DNA from: Micropterix aruncella
Lineage: Eukaryota > Arthropoda > Insecta > Lepidoptera > Micropterigidae
Assembly: GCA_944548615.1 (NCBI GenBank)
Contig: OX155971.1
Coordinates: forward strand, 22,898,782-22,962,781
DNA length: 64,000 nt
Reading direction: 5' to 3'
Shown piece after piece: positions 21,096 through 64,000 of this stretch. The notes beneath the pieces are model-generated. The model was not told the DNA's origin and ran no database searches. It saw only the letters and a list, made by a program, of their open reading frames with translations. A program made the position numbers and the translations under genes. The first letter of the stretch is position 1. Each line of letters opens with the position of its first letter.

Positions 21096-24000
21096 GCTAC
21101 CTACAATAGAATAATTGAATTCTTCTTAGAATTGCTAAATGACCCTTTTATTCCTGAACCTTCATTGGTGTTCGATATTTTTATTATAGGGCTTATGGCC
21201 AACTAAAAATATCCGAAACGGGCGGACTCGCGAAGAAATAGGCGGGGTCAATTTTGTCGGGTTTGACCAATAAAAATACAGCGTTGACGTAGCATGGGAC
21301 ACATATTCCACGTTTGCTCGCGCTGGCTACCAGGCGCATATTAAACTTTCGATCGCAGCGCTGGCACACAGAATAACTGCCTTTGGGCAGTGGTGGTATA
21401 AGGGTGTTAATGATAAAGCATATTTAGCGTAACTGTCAGAGCGCTCTCATGTTTTAATTAATTGTAATTAATTTAGGGCCTAAATAAAAAACGTGGCTAA
21501 GCGCGACGCTAGAGAATTAACTAGTCAAAATAATGAAATCGATATAAAACACACTCACCGCTTACATTGTAGAAGTAATCGCGCCTGAAAGTTTTCGAAA
21601 TCAGTTTAAAGCCTTAATGTCCAAGGCAATGAGCAACTTTTTTGAGTTCAAATTGTTAATTGGTTCCTTATCGAGGGAATCGCTTAGAAACTTTTTTTAA
21701 ATCAATGCTTATATTTTTCAAAAAATTCCTAAAACTAAAATTCTTCCGATATCCTCGTTCGCAGGTTTCATGTACGATATAAATGCACTTTGAAGTGTAC
21801 TCAAATGTGCTTATAGGTATATAAATACACTTTTCTATAATCATTAGGTACAATAAAAAGGGGTTGCTCAAATACTTTTGACCGATACTGTATATATTAT
21901 TCCTACATGTATCAATGTATACATCTACCTATTTATAATATTTACATACATAGTAACTATTTCAGTATTAGGAATATTGTATTTTATGCATACTTATTTA
22001 TTAGTCATTTATAATAGTAATAAATTAATTTGATAATATCACTAATTTTATATAGGTTTGTCGTTTCAAACGAGAATATGTTAAATAATTTGATCCACCT
22101 TTCCCTTGCCGGTTTTAATTAGCCACATATTCTTAACCTACGTAAACTGAAAGCCTATTAAACGTAGTAAATATTAAGAACTACGAAAACAATAGCAATG
22201 AATATTATGTTCGAAGTTCGAAGTACGAAGTTCACCAAAACAAGACAGAAGTAAGACAGAACCAAAAATGTGACACAATTACTCTATATCTGACTCATTT
22301 GAATCAGATACAATTTCATCGCTTAGTTGTATATTTGATTATACTGTATAATTAATGGTTGTATAATCACAGGAATGGGGGGGGGTGCAGACATCTTTTA
22401 TCCATTCTATAACAATACAATACAATCAACTACTCCAGTAGATAGGCATTCCTAAACTTGGATGCGTCACAAAATTAAATGCTAAAAATTTAATTATTAA
22501 AAACATAACTATCGTGATAGTTGTCATGGCTGTAATATTATATTCAGTATTACCTACATAAAAATAATCAAAATATACTAATGTGATTTAAGAGTCAGGG
22601 AGAATAATATATTAAAATAGAAATGCAAATTCTATGTAGAATAATCAAAAATATATATTTTATTGTCAATCCAGCAATATGCCTTTGTATTTTTTTTAAA
22701 AATGAATAGATGTATAATAAATTATATGAAAATTAGAATGTCAGCTATCATAATACCATTATGTTTAAAACTTTACGCATTTCATTAATCATCAACATGG
22801 AAAATAAACTCAGAATTGTCAAACTCCCTTATTCCATAAATTGGGTTTCTTGCCAAATTATGTATAATTATCTTTTTAAATTGGTCCTCTCCAAGGCTTT
22901 TCATTTGCTCTGGAGTCTTATTATAGAAGGACAAATTTTGGTGAACAAAACTGTATCGCACTTTGCTAAGTCGCTGTCGGTTTATGTGGAGATTGGATTT
23001 ATTCCTCGTATCGTGAATTATTTCAACATGGTCGCAACAATTATTTCAACTGTGATTCGCCGAATTTGCTGATTCCTTATTATGGAGCTGTTATAAAAGC
23101 TGTTGATAAATGTGTTTATTAAAATTAAAGTACGTATTATATTATCTATTATTCATTCACCGTCATAGTATGACATAGCACTACGTGCTCATAACCCATT
23201 CAACAGACTCAATGTCGAAATGATATAGACAAATATGCTTAACTAGCAATAAGAGCCATACGTATACGCACGTTTCTTTACGAAGTGTTTTCTTCATAAT
23301 TATTCGCTAATTCAATTATATACATTCATAAAGAAATAGAGGGATATGCCATGCGTTGCACCAAAATAATTTAATTATTTATTTAAAATAAAGTATCATA
23401 AGTAACTGAGCCTACCTGTTATTCCGTTCTGAAGGATGAGCAGTAAGCTAACATACATGTGGCATTCTTACAATAAAAGCTATTAAGTTTACAATCGAAT
23501 CATATGTATATAAATTATTTACACTGCATTATCGGCTTTAATAAATCTCATGTAACCTGAACCTCATCACAGTGATAGAAAATGTTGATACATAACCATC
23601 AGGCTTGAGCATGAGATTAGGGACAAGTTTAGTTGCATCATCAATCCGACTATTACCATCTTTATCTGTTGCGTTCAACTTACTCAAGTACCTAGCCTTA
23701 TATGTAGGCTAGGAAAGAGATGTTTTTTTGTAAAATATGCATGAGTCGATATAAATTTAACTATTTTGTCGATATAAATTATTGTGGGGAAATATAAAAT
23801 GCTGATATGTATTGAAAAACCAATGAATTGTATCAGATTTGAGACTAAGTACTTTAGAGCAATCGTGAATTATTGGTTTAGTATTGATACAAGGATATGT
23901 TATTTTTAAAATCGAAATCGGAATTTATAGGACTTCAAGTTAAATTTAGAGGATTTTCACATAAAATTTTAGCCAAACAAAAGATTACACCTTAACGCTA

Positions 24001-24668
24001 TTCCCATTTGTAATTTATAATATTTATTTCAATTGTGTGACGTGATCTATTGACACTTTCGCATGCTACCCAAATAAAACAGAAGAACTTTTGTTCCTTC
24101 TACAAGTGTCCAAAATTTCAAAATACAAAATATAACAAAGTATTATTTTTTGCATCCAGAGATCAATATCACATCCAATGCATATATAAGTCGTCTTTTG
24201 GACGATCCACTATGGGGATTTAGAGGAATTAAGTCAATTTTACAAACTTCGTGATATATAGTAGATTTTTTTTATAACTTTATAAACGCTACATTTAAAT
24301 CATGACTATAGTTTTCTTTTGATACGTACTTTGTTTTCTACAGAGCCGCAAAATCAGGTAAGGCCGCAGTTGTTGCGCAACTGATTGTATTCACGTGCAA
24401 GACAATGCCAATTATTATTTTCCTGACTAGTTAGTTAGATATCTATGCATTTTTATTCTTAATGCAAATCTTATGGTTAATAAATACATGAAAATAAAGT
24501 ATGAATATATTTGTTGAATTTTCAATAATTTATTTTTTTTAAATAGACGAAATACCGTTTGGTTTTTAGAACTCTTGGAATTATACTTTTGCCTCCCCTT
24601 GCCTCCAAGTGCTCATGCATACCGACGTTATCCTGAGTATGTGCTTTAATAGATAAAAGCAAATCCAG
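21096..24668. other. Long non-coding stretch with minor repeats
   Basis: No gene seen. 21872-21893 reads CAAATACTTTTGACCGATACTGT, the end typical of Tc1/mariner-type elements; a weak partner may lie near 21615-21635, giving a ~280-base MITE. 22415-22560 is a family F copy. The remainder is AT-rich and featureless to me. Confidence 0.45.
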
Positions 24669-25545
24669 TTGCAAATACCTGCATTTCATTTACAACACTT
24701 CAAACTTACAGAGTTGCAGACAATTAAAGAAGATTCGCTCATTTTGTATACAAAATGGGGAAGTGATGGTGCCTCGGGCCAAAGCGAGTACAAACAGCGA
24801 TTCACTGAAGAAAACGTGTCGGACTCCCACTTGTTTATGACATCGATAGTGACCCTAAAAATCTCGTTGAGAACGGACATAAACAAGTCGGTGTGAGTAA
24901 GCGATCGTCCTTCTTTCACGCGAGGCTGTAATAAATACAGAATCGATGAAGAAGTAACGAATCTCCAGGAGAGCATATTTAACTTAGGGAACCGTACATT
25001 TAAAGTTTAACAAAAGCTAATTTATTCAATGATTGATGGTGAAACCACCTAATCTGTCGCTGAAACTAAGGCTGCATCTTCGTGTTTCATTTATGGGGCT
25101 ATGACTTCGAAAATGAACAAGTTGGAAAAACTTCAAGCAATGCCTGTAAATGAAAAGTCACTAAAGTTCAGCATATCACCTCTCCATGCCCGCATCGAGA
25201 GGTGTTCTACATGTGGAGTGTGTTCAAAATGGTGGAGTGTGTTCTACACAATTCGAACGTGGTCGAATCGACGACGAAACTCACCCTGTAAGAGATACTC
25301 AAAAAGATTATATCAAATGTAAACTAAAGGAGAGACTGGGTATTTTAGTGGACACTGTAAAACAAGACTCCGGGACCACGAACTCTGGCAATACTTCAAG
25401 AAGGTTGTTCTCCAATCCGGATTTAGTCGCCGAGATCACGGGTGAGGACGAAAATATAATCAAGCGTTTTGCCGTGATTTTAGAAGCGATCACGTGCAAA
25501 GAACGAATTAACTCGAATAATTTGTTTGACAAGGTCTCTGTTTGA
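24669..25545 (+). pseudogene. Transib (RAG1-like) transposase remnant
   Basis: Three pieces in order. 24669-24896 includes KWGSDGASGQSEYKQRF and SDSHLFMTSIV, the region around the first catalytic Asp. 25029-25200 has SMIDG, FIYGAMTSKMN (zinc-binding Cys pair mutated) and ISPLHARIE. In a shifted frame, 25250-25545 has GRIDDE, LGILVD, GTTNSGNTSRRLF and NPDLVAEITG, ending in KRFAVILEAI. This order matches Transib transposases, the source family of vertebrate RAG1. An in-frame stop lies at 25050-25052 and at least one frameshift near 25200. The segment with the final catalytic Glu is absent. A dead fossil; recognition is from memory of the family, not a search. Confidence 0.75.
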
Positions 25546-25643
25546 GGCCGCTTGATAGTATTTAAGATAAATATGTTATTTTTACACCACACATTACCTA
25601 CAAAATGCATTAACCCCTCAAATGAATGGCGATTAGCTCGGGT

Positions 25644-25820
25644 TTGCCTACGGCAAAATGTATATAAATTTATATTTACATTTACTTTTACATAGAGCGG
25701 GGTTTACTATAGAGCTATAGCATTACTATAGAGCGGATTACTATAGAGCGGCGCACATTTACATTTATATTTACATTTATATAAATTTATATACATTTGG
25801 TATACATTTTGCCATAGGCA
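25644..25820. repeat. Foldback element with ACTATAGAGCGG core repeats
   Basis: Outer arms TGCCTACGGCAAAATGTATA and TATACATTTTGCCATAGGCA are near reverse complements; inner parts are ATTTATATTTACATTTA-type in both arms. The centre (25693-25752) holds three to four copies of TTACTATAGAGCGG. Non-coding, MITE-like. Confidence 0.7.
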
Positions 25821-26074
25821 ACCATTATTGGACGCCTCACATACTTAAGTGGAATTGAATGCTCTTGACTGAAGTCAATTTTCATTTATATTTTCAGGTT
25901 TCTCTGGAAATACTGTATTTGAATATGTCATATGAAGCGCCTATAGAAAACATTAATTTAACAAAAAAATGGAATATCTCAAATACTTTAGAAGTTAAGG
26001 ACTTTTTCCGTGCTTCCATACAAAAAGCCCCGTAGTGCGGCCTATCTACTGCTTTTATGGAGTAATTGGCTGAT

Positions 26075-26330
26075 TCGCGAGCAAACCGACCGTGTGATGC
26101 GCGCTGCGCGAGCGGGATAGCGTCACTTTCTACGCGCGCGCGAAAGAGACGACGGCCGCGTCTCGACCTTGGCCGCATTACACGGCGCGATTGGGCCCGC
26201 GCGCCTGTTGAAAATTATAAATTTTCTACGCGTTCGATCGCGGTACGTGAGCGTAATACTATAGCTTCCCTACAGATCGTTTGCGTGCGAGCGCGCGTGT
26301 GTGTGTGGTAATCGTTCTTCTTCTTCGGAT
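26075..26330 (+). promoter_or_regulatory. CpG-rich island, candidate promoter or 5' exon
   Basis: A sharply GC- and CpG-rich block (GCGCTGCGCGAGCGGG, GCGCGCGCGAAAGAGACG, CGGCGCGATTGGGCCCGCGC) in otherwise AT-rich DNA, 1.4 kb before the first coding exon of the ABC gene. At 26304-26312 GTGTGTGTGGTAATCG could serve as a splice donor. The first coding exon opens in a non-zero phase with no stop upstream, so an upstream exon is expected. No TATA or initiator is convincing. It could also be repeat sequence. Confidence 0.35.
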
Positions 26331-26820
26331 ACCGACTCCCAGTAAAGATTTACAATCATTTTAATTTCAATCGCATACAAACAAGGTCAAGTTTCTAAGG
26401 AATTCATTTCGTGTTTTACAAATATATTTTAGATTCTCAATATCGTTGACATTAAGATGGCACTCATACTAACATTAGACATATACATTAAATATAATGC
26501 AAGGCAGACCAGAGGTCGTTCACTCATCGTATTTCATTAGATTATGAATAGAGATATTACCCATAGTTTGCTATAAACAAAAGAAGCTTAATCGTGACCC
26601 AGCAAATCGTGAGCCTAAATTCCGTTATCGTGATATACTTTAGTTTACTAAAACTTCATTAGCGAAATGATAGGTTGAAATCGTGACACAATTTAACGAT
26701 AAGTTGTGACATAATGTTTTATGTCTCGGCTTATTAAACTTTATTGTCTGCAACATCAAGATTTTGTGGATTTCTCTCTGTCAGACCGGAATGTGCTCTA
26801 GAACAGCATTAAATAGCCGT

Positions 26821-26905
26821 AAACTATGTATTTATTTATTTATTTATTTCAGTATAATACATTGGCATTGCTGTATTTTATTTATTTATTTTATTTTATT
26901 TATAA
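26821..26905. repeat. (TTTA)n simple repeats
   Basis: Two runs of TTTATTTA separated by about 30 bases. Such runs are the tails of minus-strand CR1-like LINEs elsewhere in the window, but no coding sequence is recognisable here. Confidence 0.6.
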
Positions 26906-27690
26906 CGTACAAGAAAAAAATACAAGGAAATGCATACTGTTGTACATGAAGAATCATTAAAAACAAACAAAAATATAGCGAAAACACAGCTCTATGCATA
27001 TAAATATGCTAGCATATCCGATAGACCTAGAGGTCTGTCTGTGGCTGTGCTGTGTTATACAACTACATATATGTTTGTTGAATCGTGAACTGACGCATTT
27101 GATTTAATATTCGAAGATTTTTTAAACTAACAAATGTGTTTTTTATACAATTTAAGTAAAATTAAAAGTAGAAAAACATATGTTTGCAATTAAGGTAAAA
27201 AAATGAACTTTGCTTAATATTAAATAAATGTAAGTGGAAAATAGGTCATTATATATGCAATTACATGAATATTAACACTACATATTATGTATGGGAAAAT
27301 AATATGTAATATTAGAAAAAAAAACAAATACATATTTTTTTAATATTCACCCTACAGTAGTAATTAGATTTTTAGTTTTTGAACGCCCAATATCTAAGAG
27401 CCAGTTTTTTACTCTACCTTTGAAAGTTAAATTTGAAAGTTACATTATTTTTCACGTTTTTCGTGGTTTCACATAGTGAGTTTCAAACATTCTGGGCGTT
27501 AAAAAAATATTGTCTTCGTGCATGTCCCTTTTTTTTAAACTTTTATTCGATAGTTTTATAAAATAAAAATTAAAATGAATATAAGAATATCATAAGATTT
27601 TTCTTGCTTATTTTCTTTTCTAGTGGTTTCCGAGGTAAAAATGGTGTTTGGTCTTTATGGTTTTTTGATCTTCTATTTTTTATCCCACAG
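26906..27690. other. Non-coding, upstream of ABC exon
   Basis: AT-rich sequence with no gene. The final 30 bases form a polypyrimidine tract and acceptor TTTTTATCCCACAG at 27690. Confidence 0.5.
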
Positions 27691-27724
27691 AGAGTCGACG
27701 TCCAGTCCTACTGGGCCTGCCAGC

Positions 27725-64000
<36,276 letters not shown>

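Noticed and set aside
21615..21893. Complete Tc1/mariner MITE
   Set aside because: One end is convincing (21872-21893) but the left partner is too weak to claim a full element.
25186..25545. 119-residue frame as a host gene
   Set aside because: Its motifs fit a Transib transposase and the neighbouring frames continue the same protein, broken by a stop and a shift.
26066..26311. 81-residue Arg-rich frame
   Set aside because: Arises from the CpG-rich block; composition alone explains it.

Overview
The window looks like nuclear DNA from an insect, most likely a moth or butterfly. It is AT-rich, has spliced exons with GT/AG borders, and is packed with non-LTR retrotransposons, Helitron-like ends and a Penelope-like fragment. 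The ORF1 type seen here (partial PHD finger, coiled coil, C-terminus of the baculovirus FP-protein type) is common in lepidopteran CR1-like elements. The order is an inference; eukaryote/insect is much firmer.

I recognise one host gene. It lies on the + strand, with coding exons at 27691-27796, 35315-35430, 56531-56649, 57019-57214, 59613-59814, 62010-62124 and 63930-64000 (cut by the window end). Joined in order with matching splice phases, they give a complete nucleotide-binding domain of an ABC transporter of the insect ABCH type (often labelled 'ABC transporter G family member 20/23-like'). Walker A, Q-loop, LSGGQ signature, Walker B and H-loop are all intact. The membrane domain must lie downstream. 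Introns 1 and 2 are about 7.5 kb and 21 kb and are filled with transposable elements.

Layout. 0-6.8 kb: a hAT transposon split by an inserted CR1-like LINE with open ORF1 and ORF2. 7-26 kb: intergenic-looking DNA with 119-120 bp tandem repeats, a large hairpin element, GC-rich dispersed repeats ('family A'), several LINE tails and a broken Transib (RAG1-like) transposase at 24.7-25.5 kb. 26.1-26.3 kb: a CpG-rich stretch, candidate promoter or 5' exon of the ABC gene. 27.7-35.3 kb (intron 1): a TIR element split by LINE pieces, more LINE tails, repeats. 35.4-56.5 kb (intron 2): tandem repeats, a second copy of the TIR element, long (AT)n, two Helitron-like pieces, a 5'-truncated LINE, a Penelope-like GIY-YIG fragment inside 41-bp inverted repeats, a frameshifted CR1-like LINE, (CT)n(CA)n. 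56.5-64 kb: exons 3-7 with repeat-filled introns, including one LINE inserted into another.

I found no convincing new biological system, no CRISPR array, no tRNA or rRNA gene and no viral genome. The points most worth a second look are the ABC gene model and its unresolved 5' end, the nested hAT/CR1 locus, the Transib fossil, the perfect inverted repeat around the Penelope piece, the paired TIR elements and the GC-rich family A, whose copies nearly all run in the gene's direction. Family letters (A, C, D, E, F, G) are my own labels for repeats that recur within this window.
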